A DNA stretch of 64,000 nt, taken from Dysgonomonas mossii (GTDB lineage: Bacteria; Bacteroidota; Bacteroidia; Bacteroidales; Dysgonomonadaceae). The DNA lies in contig NZ_SPPK01000002.1 of the NCBI RefSeq assembly GCF_004569505.1, positions 310,001-374,000 on the forward strand, read 5' to 3'. Positions within the stretch are counted from its first letter, which is position 1; each line of letters opens with the position of its first letter. This document shows, one piece after another, positions 1 through 8,773 of this stretch. Below the pieces are notes generated by a model. The model was not told where the DNA came from. It made no database searches and saw only the letters and a program-made list of their open reading frames with translations. The translations under genes and the position numbers were made by a program.

Positions 1-139
1 GTATGTTTCTTTAACTCGGAAGCATTTTAAATCTATTGTTTAACTAAACTTTTTTATGCTTATGAAAAAAATTATTTTAGTGGTTACCCTAATGTGTTTA
101 TATATTGGGGGTGTATGTGGACAGAGCTCTGGAGTGAAG
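1..139 (+). repeat. Direct repeat copy 1: shared 5' UTR plus signal peptide
   Basis: This stretch recurs at 773-911 with an offset of 772 bp and only three mismatches that I can see (positions 112, 127 and 132). It covers about 55 bp of untranslated leader, the start codon and the signal-peptide coding region, then similarity stops abruptly. It begins at the window edge, so it may extend further upstream. Confidence 0.93.
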
Positions 140-508
140 CCAGCCGTAGCGAATGGAGAGAAAAGCGATGCAGCCGAAAGTTCCGTAGTCTGTGTGGGAG
201 TGCCTCAATACAATTATTCTGCGGATAATAATGTCCTTACTCAATATAGAGATATGACCAGTACCTTTATGTTGAATGCTCCTTTTACTGGTTATCCTAC
301 ATCTTATGAATGGAAAGTAAATGGTCAGCCATTATCCTACCGATATATGACAGATGATGAAGGCGGTATTTCTATCTTATTTAAATATCTTCCTGTAGGA
401 GTTTATGACTATTCGGTAATCGCAAGAAATAGTTGTGGAGCATCTCAAATAAAGTATTTTAGGGTTACAATAACGAATGATCCTAATGATGCACCTTGGA
501 TGAGATAA
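56..508 (+). CDS. Small secreted protein, paralogous leader, Ig/PKD-like mature part
   Basis: I do not recognise a named family. The 150-aa product starts with a signal peptide ending near VCGQ (about residue 23). The rest is about 127 residues, rich in aromatic and beta-branched residues, with a stretch (YEWKVNG, then GVYDYSVIARNSCG) reminiscent of Ig/PKD-like beta sandwiches. The first 26 or so residues and the whole 5' leader are nearly identical to those of the gene at 828, while the mature parts share almost nothing beyond a similar VTI/VTV strand and a Pro-containing tail. An alternative start lies two codons downstream (MKK). Likely exported; the role is unknown. Both genes may belong to a larger tandem family extending upstream. 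Confidence 0.8.
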   Translation: MLMKKIILVVTLMCLYIGGVCGQSSGVKPAVANGEKSDAAESSVVCVGVPQYNYSADNNVLTQYRDMTSTFMLNAPFTGYPTSYEWKVNGQPLSYRYMTDDEGGISILFKYLPVGVYDYSVIARNSCGASQIKYFRVTITNDPNDAPWMR

Positions 509-741
509 ACTATTGTCTTTGTTGTTAAATTATTTTATACATCCTCTCTGGTATTCTATCTGATACTTTTGATATTGTAGGCCTTTTATGAAAAATTTAT
601 ATTATTTTTATAAAACAAATACAAATATTCTCATTTTAGGGAATCCGTTTAATATAAAGCCTGTTCGTATGGAGTAATAGTGATGAGCCTGTGAATATGC
701 AGCGTTTTTAACACAGCGATATTCTTCTCGAAAGCTCATTT

Positions 742-759
742 ATAAGTTAAAAAACTTAT
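742..759. promoter_or_regulatory. AT-rich perfect dyad upstream of second leader copy
   Basis: ATAAGTT and AACTTAT form a perfect 7-bp inverted repeat around AAAA, 13 bp before the leader repeat at 773. It could be an operator for the gene at 828 or a weak hairpin ending the gene at 56. The rest of the 509-772 spacer shows nothing I can name. Confidence 0.35.
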
Positions 760-772
760 TATACTATAATAC

Positions 773-911
773 GTATGTTTCTTTAACTCGGAAGCATTTT
801 AAATCTATTGTTTAACTAAACTTTTTTATGCTTATGAAAAAAATTATTTTAGTGGTTACCCTAATGTGTTTATATATTGGGGGCGTATGTGGACAGAGTT
901 CTGAAGTGAAA
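773..911 (+). repeat. Direct repeat copy 2: shared 5' UTR plus signal peptide
   Basis: Second copy of the sequence at 1-139. The untranslated part is identical in both copies, and the few substitutions lie near the signal peptide end. The boundary with unrelated sequence falls just after the predicted cleavage site. Confidence 0.93.
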
Positions 912-1262
912 GGACCTAAAGTGTGTGATGCAAATGTTGAAAACGAAAGTTCTGTTAATCAGGTTAATTCGATCACTTATACTGCTTTGTATAATACTAT
1001 CGACTTGGATCCCGGAGAGCTTGTGGGTACATTAACTCTTGGCTCAGAAATAGGTGGAGCTACATCATTTAACTGGGGTGGGTTATTTCCTACACAATTT
1101 AAGGGTAGTAGAACGGCACCGATCGTAAATGTGAGCAAAAAACACATCATACAGATGGGCGGAATGTATGTATGGGTAGATGCTTCTAATGCCTCTGAAA
1201 CTGTTAGGATTATCTATAATGTGACTGTTGGAGGCGAAGGAGCTCCTAATCCATTTGAATAA
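828..1262 (+). CDS. Small secreted protein, second member of leader-sharing pair
   Basis: The 144-aa product has the same signal peptide as the protein at 56 but a different mature domain of about 120 residues containing strands such as GELVGTLTLG and ETVRIIYNVTVGGEG. The predicted all-beta character and size match its neighbour, so both may be divergent versions of one fold. It is followed by a strong terminator at 1297. No enzymatic motif is visible. Secreted or surface-associated by inference; function unknown. Confidence 0.8.
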   Translation: MLMKKIILVVTLMCLYIGGVCGQSSEVKGPKVCDANVENESSVNQVNSITYTALYNTIDLDPGELVGTLTLGSEIGGATSFNWGGLFPTQFKGSRTAPIVNVSKKHIIQMGGMYVWVDASNASETVRIIYNVTVGGEGAPNPFE

Positions 1263-1296
1263 ACTATAATTAGTTATATAACATATTAATTTCAGG

Positions 1297-1341
1297 ATAT
1301 CCTCTTTGCTCTTTTTTTATAGATGCAAAGAGGATATTTTT
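1297..1341 (+). terminator. Rho-independent terminator after the leader-sharing pair
   Basis: ATATCCTCTTTGC (1297-1309) pairs perfectly with GCAAAGAGGATAT (1325-1337) over 13 bp and is followed by a T run. It ends plus-strand transcription before the convergent HTCS gene. Confidence 0.85.
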
Positions 1342-1392
1342 CGATTGCCTCTTTTTATTTAGCTTACTTATTTGTATCTCCTACCGAAAATA

Positions 1393-4300
1393 TTACTCCC
1401 CGCTCTTCATCTTATTTACAAATTCCTTTGGCGACATGCCATAGCTTTTGAAGAATGCCTTGGTAAAGTACGATGCCGAGTTAAAACCTACGTAATAAGC
1501 CACTTCATTTATCCGCATGTCTGTCTCCAGCAGTAGTTTGCATGCTCTTTTCAGGCGATAATTGCGCAGGTAGTCGCCTGGAGTCACACCACTGATGCTC
1601 TTTAACTTGCGTTGCAGGTTAGAGCGACTGATGCTCAGTATATCGGTTAGCGATTCCACGGTGAATGTTTCTTCCGAGAGGTGTTTTTCTATCTCTTCGT
1701 TCAGCTTGTTGAGGAATGTTTCGTCACCCTTATTGGTTACCAAGCTTGCGTAAGACGATAGCGGCGAACGGTTGAACGCTTCGAGTATCGCCTTCCTGTT
1801 TTCGAGCAAACTCGCTATCTGAGCTCTGAGGTACGATATCGAGAACGGCTTTTCGATAAACACATCAGCCCCCGATAACAGTCCTTCTACCTTCGCCGTA
1901 TTCTCGGTTTTTGCCGATAGCAGTATCACCGGTATATGACTGTAGTTGAGATCAGCTCGCAGTCGCTTGGTAAACGATATACCATCGATACCGGGCATCA
2001 TAATATCCGAAACGATGAGATCGAAGCTCTTGTCTTCGAGCAGTTTCAACGCTTCGGTAGCACTCAGTGCCGTATCTACCGTATATTCGTTCTGTAGGCT
2101 GTTTTTTATAAATTGTATCATCTCAGGATTGTCGTCTACCACAAGTACGCTGTTCTTGCCGTTGATTGTTGCTAGTCCTCCATCCTCGAAGGAGGTACTT
2201 TCACTACTTGCCGTTTCGCTTTGGTCGATAGAAAACTCTTTGGATATATCAGAGAAAGTGAACGCAAACAATGCGCCACCAGTTTTGCTGTCTTTTACCT
2301 CGATCTTTCCTTTCAGTATCTCTGCCAAATGCTTCACCAGCGAAAGCCCGATGCCTGTACCTACCTTGCTGTCGTCTTGCTGTACCTGATAGAAAGGGTC
2401 GAATATCAGTTCTTTATGATTGTCGGATATGCCTCGTCCGTTGTCTTCTACAGTGACGGTATACGTCTTATCACTGTTCGGTATAAGAGTAAGGATAATC
2501 TTGCTTCGGGTAAATTTCAGCGCATTAGTCAGCAGGTTACCTATTATTTTGGTCAGCGCATCCGGATCGGATATTACATCTATTATAGGTTGGGCAGGCA
2601 TGTGCAGCTCAAAGTCTATCTTTTTGTTCTGCGCCGTTTTCTTAAATCGCTCATACAGTTCGCTGATATGCTCGCTAAGGTTTATTGTTTCGGGATTTAC
2701 GATATATTTAGTCGAATCCATCTTACGGAAATCGAGCAACTGATTGATAAGCACTGTCAGCCTGTCGCAGTTTTTCTCTATCATCGAAAGGTTCTGATGA
2801 GTCTCCTTGCTGCCTTCGCCTGACGAAATCACCTCTTCGAGCGGTGCACTGATAAGGCTTAGCGGTGTGCGTATCTCGTGTGCAATGGTGGTAAAGAAAT
2901 CGATTTTCGATTTGAAGGCAAGTGTTTCCTGTTCGGCTTTGTAAGCTTCGAGGTGTTTCTGCTGTTTTATCTTGCTTTTCTTTGTATAATACGACACCAG
3001 CATATAAATCAAGAATATAACGAGTGCAAAATAAACGAGCCGTGCCGGTATCGACAGCCAGAAAGGCGGCAATATTTCTATCTCTATCGCTGTGCCTGTT
3101 TCGTTCCACAGTCCATCGTTGTTCGAGGCCTTCACCCTGAAGGTATATTTGCCCGGCGAAAGGTTTACATAGGTTACGCTCTTGTTGTTGCCCGCATAGT
3201 TCCATTCCTCATCCGTTCCTTCGAGCATATAGGCATATTGGTTTTTGGTTTGCGATATATAGCTGAGGCTAACGTACGATATGGTGAACGACGAACGGTT
3301 GTAAGGCAATTTTATGCGTTGTTTTTTATTCAGACGGGTTTGTATCTCTTGTTCCTTTTCGGCACTGATATTTCCCAACACACGTATCTGGGTGATCTCT
3401 ATGGATGGAATAATACCGTTTTTATTCTCGCTCAGGTCTTTCGGGTAAAAACAACTGAATCCGTTTATCCCTCCGAAGTAAAACTTGCCGTCTTTGGTCT
3501 TGTAGCTCGACTTGTAATTGAACTGGTTGCTCTGCAGCCCATCTGCTTTATTGTATATCCTATGACTTTTTGGGTCGGATGTATTGAAGGTTACCAGCCC
3601 TTTGTTACAGCTTACCCAGAGATTGCCGAAAGGGTCGTCGAGAACGCCGTAAATCACATTGTTGGGCAAGCCGTCGTCTTCCGATACGTTTTTGAAGTTA
3701 TCCGTTTTGTAGTCGTAGATAAAAATGCCACGCCCTTCGCTCGAGAATATCACCCGCTTCGTATTGTCGATGTGTATACTCGTCAGCTTGCTGCCTACAA
3801 TGGGGTTGCTGCGCCCTTGTATCGTGTCGTAGTGTACCCATTTGTTGCGGGGCATATCCAGTTTTATCGCACCCCTTCCGTATGTTGCCACCCACAGGTT
3901 GCCGTAGTCGTCTTCCTTCATATCGTATATAAAGCCGAAGGCCTCGGGGATACGCTTAAAGCTATTGTTGCTTCGGTCAAACTTATTCAGCCCCACAGGT
4001 GTACCGGCGTATATATCTCCATTCTTGGTTTTGTACAGCGAGAAGATGCAGTCATCATTCAGCGTGCTTTCGTCCCTGATATTGCTTCTGTGGTTAACGA
4101 GCGAATGGCTGCGTGTATTATATATGTCTATCCCGCGCGAAAATGTACCTATCCACAGGTTATCGCCATCCATCATCAGGGCATGGGTGTTGTGGTAAGA
4201 GGTTTTTACGGGTTGCGAAAATACCTTTGTCTTGGTATCGAAGTAGTTGAGCCCGCCGTCTTCTGTGGCAATCCAGATGTTGGATAAGTTGTCTTCCAAA

Positions 4301-5403
4301 AACTGGCTGACCGCCTTTCCCGATAGCAGGTTGTGCAAAACATCGGGGTAGTAAGTCTCTATATTCAGCAGTGAGGTATTCAGGTAGTTTACCCCTCCAA
4401 AGTAAGTGCCTATCCATATCCCGTTCTCCTTGTCTTTGGCTATCGAGTACACATTTTGGTCGCTGAGGCTGTATTTCACCTGAGGGGCATCGAGCCGTTT
4501 TATCGACTTGGTGTCTGTATTAAAGAGGTACAGCCCGTCGTCGGAACCGATAAGCAGCGAGTTGTCGGTATATTGAAATATAGAGCGCACGTGCGTAATA
4601 TAGTACGACTTAGATCCCAGTCCGAAGAACGAAGTGTATTCGTTGGTTTGCTTGTTGAACAGCCTGATACCATCGTCCCACGTGCCCAACCACAGATTGC
4701 CCTTGTTGTCGTCGAGCATGCAAAGTATTTCGTTTTGCGAGTTGTCTTGTATACTAAACATGCCTTCGGGTGCTTCCAGCTTGCCTTTGTCGGGGTTGTA
4801 CCTGAGCAGCCCCAGCCTTGTACCTACCCATATCGATCCCGATTTGTCGGTTACGATAGACCACGTAGCGTTCAGCCCCAGTCTGTATTTCTCTATCTCT
4901 ATGGCTTTCAGTGTTTTTTTTGCAGGGTTGTACATAAATATGCCTTGCGCCATTGTTCCTATCCACAGATTGCCGTCTCTATCTATATACAATGCATTTA
5001 CGGCTGAGGTAACCTCTATGCCGTTGGCGGTCTTGGTATTTATCTTCGCAAAACTCTCGTCGGTCATATCCATTCTGTATAGTCCGGCATCTGTACCTAC
5101 ATAAAGTATGTTTTCTTTTCCTTCGGCAATGCAACGGATAAAATTGTTGCCCAAAGACTGGTTGTTGTGATTGTTTTTTCTGAATATGCGGAAGTTATCC
5201 CCATCGTATCGGTTGAGCCCGTCTTTGGTTCCAAACCACATGAAGCCTTTCGTGTCCTGTAGGATACAGTACACGGCGTTTTCCGAGAGCCCGTCATCTA
5301 CCTGAATCTTACGAAAGTGAAAATTGGAATTTTCCTGAGCAAATAGATTTATGGTATAAAAAACGGTCAGAAAAATGGTGAAAAGTAGTCTTCTGTTTTT
5401 CAT
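1393..5403 (-). CDS. Hybrid two-component system regulator (HTCS) of the glycan locus
   Basis: This 1336-aa protein combines sensor, kinase and transcription factor in one chain. In order: signal peptide (1-22), two periplasmic beta-propellers of repeated WIGT/WFGT blades (about 25-690), a Y_Y_Y domain (about 700-785), a membrane helix (about 790-812), HisKA with HEIRTPLS (phospho-acceptor His842), HATPase_c with an N box and DNGRGIS, a receiver domain with LVVDDNPE and phospho-acceptor Asp1133 in SDIMMPG, and a C-terminal AraC-type helix-turn-helix (about 1235-1336). HTCS proteins bind oligosaccharides in the periplasm and activate adjacent susC/susD operons. It is divergent from SusC across a 358-bp spacer, so it is the likely regulator of the locus up to 18789. 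All key residues are intact. Confidence 0.97.
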   Translation of the reverse strand: MKNRRLLFTIFLTVFYTINLFAQENSNFHFRKIQVDDGLSENAVYCILQDTKGFMWFGTKDGLNRYDGDNFRIFRKNNHNNQSLGNNFIRCIAEGKENILYVGTDAGLYRMDMTDESFAKINTKTANGIEVTSAVNALYIDRDGNLWIGTMAQGIFMYNPAKKTLKAIEIEKYRLGLNATWSIVTDKSGSIWVGTRLGLLRYNPDKGKLEAPEGMFSIQDNSQNEILCMLDDNKGNLWLGTWDDGIRLFNKQTNEYTSFFGLGSKSYYITHVRSIFQYTDNSLLIGSDDGLYLFNTDTKSIKRLDAPQVKYSLSDQNVYSIAKDKENGIWIGTYFGGVNYLNTSLLNIETYYPDVLHNLLSGKAVSQFLEDNLSNIWIATEDGGLNYFDTKTKVFSQPVKTSYHNTHALMMDGDNLWIGTFSRGIDIYNTRSHSLVNHRSNIRDESTLNDDCIFSLYKTKNGDIYAGTPVGLNKFDRSNNSFKRIPEAFGFIYDMKEDDYGNLWVATYGRGAIKLDMPRNKWVHYDTIQGRSNPIVGSKLTSIHIDNTKRVIFSSEGRGIFIYDYKTDNFKNVSEDDGLPNNVIYGVLDDPFGNLWVSCNKGLVTFNTSDPKSHRIYNKADGLQSNQFNYKSSYKTKDGKFYFGGINGFSCFYPKDLSENKNGIIPSIEITQIRVLGNISAEKEQEIQTRLNKKQRIKLPYNRSSFTISYVSLSYISQTKNQYAYMLEGTDEEWNYAGNNKSVTYVNLSPGKYTFRVKASNNDGLWNETGTAIEIEILPPFWLSIPARLVYFALVIFLIYMLVSYYTKKSKIKQQKHLEAYKAEQETLAFKSKIDFFTTIAHEIRTPLSLISAPLEEVISSGEGSKETHQNLSMIEKNCDRLTVLINQLLDFRKMDSTKYIVNPETINLSEHISELYERFKKTAQNKKIDFELHMPAQPIIDVISDPDALTKIIGNLLTNALKFTRSKIILTLIPNSDKTYTVTVEDNGRGISDNHKELIFDPFYQVQQDDSKVGTGIGLSLVKHLAEILKGKIEVKDSKTGGALFAFTFSDISKEFSIDQSETASSESTSFEDGGLATINGKNSVLVVDDNPEMIQFIKNSLQNEYTVDTALSATEALKLLEDKSFDLIVSDIMMPGIDGISFTKRLRADLNYSHIPVILLSAKTENTAKVEGLLSGADVFIEKPFSISYLRAQIASLLENRKAILEAFNRSPLSSYASLVTNKGDETFLNKLNEEIEKHLSEETFTVESLTDILSISRSNLQRKLKSISGVTPGDYLRNYRLKRACKLLLETDMRINEVAYYVGFNSASYFTKAFFKSYGMSPKEFVNKMKSGE

Positions 5404-5522
5404 TTTTGTAAAAATACAGTATATCTGCGAACATACGAACTCTTCGGGAAGCTTATTTTATGGTAAAAAATAACCAAATACTTGTAATAATTGAGCAATT
5501 ACACGTCTGGACTGTTTTTTAC

Positions 5523-5574
5523 ACTTTTTTAGTTGAAAAGTACATTTGCTTTTGTTCGCTCTCCTGTAACTTTG
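5523..5574 (+). promoter_or_regulatory. SusC promoter with candidate HTCS operator
   Basis: A -33 TTTG (5545-5548) lies 18 bp before TAACTTTG (5567-5574), which matches the Bacteroidetes TAnnTTTG box. Just upstream, ACTTTT and AAAAGT form a dyad around TTAGTTG (5523-5541). The segment ending GTTGAAAAGTA recurs at 15646-15656 with nearly the same spacing to a TAACTT box (24 versus 25 bp). The remaining leader to the SusC start is about 185 nt, with no feature I recognise. Confidence 0.7.
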
Positions 5575-5761
5575 ATTTATCAGAAAAACCTATTAAAAAT
5601 CAAACCATGAAGTGAAGACTATCTTAATGCCTCTCTATTATTGTGTAATGCCACTAGAGTACGGCAACAATCATTTATCAAATACCAGAAAGGAAAGAAA
5701 TTATTATTTATCCTCATAAATAATGAGTTAACCTAATTATAAAAAACCAAAATCTAGAAAC

Positions 5762-8755
5762 ATGTTAAAAAGAATTTTATTTCTACTGTTTGCGGTCTGT
5801 TCATTAGCAGTTTATGGGCAGAATGTGGAGGTAAAGGGAAAGGTTGTGGATGATATCAACGATCCGCTTCCCGGAGTGAGTGTCAGTATCAAAGGTACAA
5901 CAAGGGGCACTATCACTGATGTTGACGGTAATTATTCTATCGAGGTATCTCGAAATCAGACTTTGGTGTTCTCCCTTGTGGGAATGACACCGCAGGAGGT
6001 TGTTTATACAGGACAGCCTGCTATAAATGTATCACTGGCTACCGACGATAAACGCTTGGAAGAGGTAGTCGTGATCGGGTATCAAACCATCAAGAAGGCA
6101 GACCTTACAGGAGCTGTTTCGGTATTCAATCCGACTGAAATGAAAAACACGATCGTAACCGGTACTGTGGGCGATGCTCTGGGTACACTTCCGGGCTTGA
6201 CTGTACGTACAGCCGGAAATCCGGGTAGCGAAGGAAAGGTAGAGATTCGTGGTACAGGTACGTTGGGAGACAGTCAGCCGCTGTATGTGGTGGATGGTAT
6301 CGTTTCGGGTGCCAACCGAGACTTCAACTTCAACGATATAGAAAGTATTCAGGTGCTCAAAGATGCTTCGGCAGCAGCTATATATGGCTCGCGCGCGGGT
6401 AATGGTGTTATCATCATTACGACCAAGCAAGGGAAAGAAGGCAAGATGAAGATAGATGTATCTTCGCGTATGACACTCCAGTGGTTGCCTAAATATAATC
6501 TTACAAACCGCGACCAATGGATTCAGCTCAACGACCTTGCTTTTGCCAATGCGGGCAAAGCTCCGGCAAACCACTTTGACGGTAATACCGACTGGCAGGA
6601 AGAAGTATTCAAGACCGGTATTGTACAAGACCATAATATCTCCTTCTCGGGAGGAACAAAAGACAGCCGTTACTTTATTTCGGGTAACTATCAGCACAAT
6701 TCGGGTACTACAATCGGAGCTAAGAGCGAGCGTTTCACATTGCGTTCCAATACTTCAGCGTCACGCAACTTTGGCGATAATGTAACATTCCGTATCGGCG
6801 AAAATATTGTACTAAGCCACTTCGGAGTAGATGAGCTTAATACCAATCCGATTATAGATGTATATCGTATGTTGCCTACCATCCCTATTCACGACTCTAA
6901 CAATGCAGCTAAGGGTGGTTACGGATTTGGTGACGGTAGCCGTGATGTTACCTTCGGTTCTAATCCGTTTGCGAAAGAAGATTTTGAAAATACAACAAAT
7001 AGCAACTTGCGTATCAGAGGTAATACTTTTACTGAACTGGAAGCTTTCAAGATGTTTAAATATCGCTTCAATTTTGGATTCGACTTTAGCAACGATAAGC
7101 ATAAATATTTGCGTAAAGAAGGTTACTGGACATACAATCAGCCATACGATCCTTCTTCACTAAATAAAAATCAGGCTCAATATCAAGGATTCGTATTCGA
7201 TAATACATTAGAATTCAATAAGAAATTCGATAAGCACGATATCTCTGCCGTATTGGGTATAAGCTACCAGACCTCTACTTATGAGCAAATCTGGGGTACA
7301 AAGAATGATGTGCTCATGACGGGAAGCGACTACTTTGATAATCTCGATGCAGCACTATCTAATCCTAAGACAGGTAACTATAAAGACTTGCAAAAATTGT
7401 TCTCCGTATTTGGACGAATCAATTACAATTATGACGACAGATATCTCATGAGCTTTACAATGCGTAGAGACGAGTCTTCAAAATTCTCACCTAGCAACAG
7501 AGTAGGATATTTCCCTTCTGTATCGGCAGGATGGAGAATCAGTAAAGAAAGCTTTTTCGATGTGTCATGGGTAGATGACCTAAAGCTAAGAGCGAACTAT
7601 GGAGTGCTGGGTACTTCAAATATAGGTGTGTGGGATTGGGTTTCATTTATTACCGTATTCCCTCAAGCGGTGTTTGGTACAGGACAATCTGTACAAACAG
7701 GTATGACTCAAATTAAACTAGCTAATGCCGATTTGAAATGGGAAAAACTTTCGCAAATCAATGCCGGATTCGATGCCGCTTTGCTGAACAACAAATTAGC
7801 GATATCGGTAGACTATTTTATGAAGGAGACAAAAGACGTGCTGACTCCGATGCAAATACTAATGGTAACCGGTAACAATGGCGGTAACCCGAACGTAAAT
7901 GCAGCAACCTTGCAGAATACAGGTATTGAGGTGTCGGCTACATGGCGCGATAAGATTGGTAAAGACTTTGGCTATAGTTTCAACGTAAACGGATCTTTCC
8001 TTAAGAATAAGATTAAAGAATTAGGATATGGACGTACAGAGTTTACACAGTGGGATACGAAGTCGAAAGTAGGACACCCTATCGGAGAGTGGTATTTGAT
8101 CAAAACCGATGGTTTGTTCCGTTCCGAAGAAGAGGTACAAGCTCACAAAAATAGTGAAGGCAAACTGATACAGCCAAATGCCAGACCGGGTGATGTGAGA
8201 TTTGTCGATGCCAACGATGATGGTATGATTACCGATGCCGACAGACAATATTGCGGCTCTACTTTGCCAAAATTCCAATTGGGGATGAATTGGGGCTTCG
8301 AATACAAAGGATTTGATCTTCAGTTGCAGTTCTCAGGTGCATTCGGACATAAATCATTCAACGGACCTCGCAGTGCTTACGACAGGTTTGACGACAACTC
8401 GAACTATCGTGCCGACTACGACCCTTGGACTCCCGACAATCCGAACGCAAAAGATCCACGTCCTATCTACGCCGATTCTCGCAACGTGCGCGGCAATCAG
8501 GATCGCTGGTTAGAAAACGGAAGCTACCTGAGAGTAAAACAAATGGCTTTGGGATATAATCTTCCAAAATCTCTATTGGGTGAAGTATTCAGTGGTATTC
8601 GTGTGTATGTGAATGCTCAAAATCTAATCACATTTACATCATACAAAGGGCTTGATCCTGAATTCCTGAATACGAATATCTGGGATCGCAGCTACGATGG
8701 CGGGTCATTCCCTAATCCTCGTGGGGTAACTTTTGGAGCACAAGTATCATTCTAA
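5762..8755 (+). CDS. SusC/RagA-family TonB-dependent glycan importer
   Basis: Outer-membrane transporter of 997 aa that takes up oligosaccharides with its SusD partner, using TonB energy. It has a signal peptide ending at Gln20, a carboxypeptidase-regulatory-like domain (about 22-98, including the motif DPLPGVSVSIKGT), a TonB-box-like EEVVVIGYQ (about 100-108), a plug domain (about 115-225) and a long beta-barrel ending in an aromatic (GAQVSF). It is 18 bp from the SusD gene and is the first gene downstream of the HTCS-linked promoter. Length is usual for the family. The substrate is inferred from the neighbouring enzymes, not from this protein. Confidence 0.97.
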   Translation: MLKRILFLLFAVCSLAVYGQNVEVKGKVVDDINDPLPGVSVSIKGTTRGTITDVDGNYSIEVSRNQTLVFSLVGMTPQEVVYTGQPAINVSLATDDKRLEEVVVIGYQTIKKADLTGAVSVFNPTEMKNTIVTGTVGDALGTLPGLTVRTAGNPGSEGKVEIRGTGTLGDSQPLYVVDGIVSGANRDFNFNDIESIQVLKDASAAAIYGSRAGNGVIIITTKQGKEGKMKIDVSSRMTLQWLPKYNLTNRDQWIQLNDLAFANAGKAPANHFDGNTDWQEEVFKTGIVQDHNISFSGGTKDSRYFISGNYQHNSGTTIGAKSERFTLRSNTSASRNFGDNVTFRIGENIVLSHFGVDELNTNPIIDVYRMLPTIPIHDSNNAAKGGYGFGDGSRDVTFGSNPFAKEDFENTTNSNLRIRGNTFTELEAFKMFKYRFNFGFDFSNDKHKYLRKEGYWTYNQPYDPSSLNKNQAQYQGFVFDNTLEFNKKFDKHDISAVLGISYQTSTYEQIWGTKNDVLMTGSDYFDNLDAALSNPKTGNYKDLQKLFSVFGRINYNYDDRYLMSFTMRRDESSKFSPSNRVGYFPSVSAGWRISKESFFDVSWVDDLKLRANYGVLGTSNIGVWDWVSFITVFPQAVFGTGQSVQTGMTQIKLANADLKWEKLSQINAGFDAALLNNKLAISVDYFMKETKDVLTPMQILMVTGNNGGNPNVNAATLQNTGIEVSATWRDKIGKDFGYSFNVNGSFLKNKIKELGYGRTEFTQWDTKSKVGHPIGEWYLIKTDGLFRSEEEVQAHKNSEGKLIQPNARPGDVRFVDANDDGMITDADRQYCGSTLPKFQLGMNWGFEYKGFDLQLQFSGAFGHKSFNGPRSAYDRFDDNSNYRADYDPWTPDNPNAKDPRPIYADSRNVRGNQDRWLENGSYLRVKQMALGYNLPKSLLGEVFSGIRVYVNAQNLITFTSYKGLDPEFLNTNIWDRSYDGGSFPNPRGVTFGAQVSF

Positions 8756-8773
8756 TCTAAAAATACCAAAACA

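Noticed and set aside
2878..4287. Long open frame on the plus strand across the HTCS gene
   Set aside because: It lies wholly opposite the HTCS beta-propeller coding region, has no recognisable domain and is a shadow of a gene with intact motifs.
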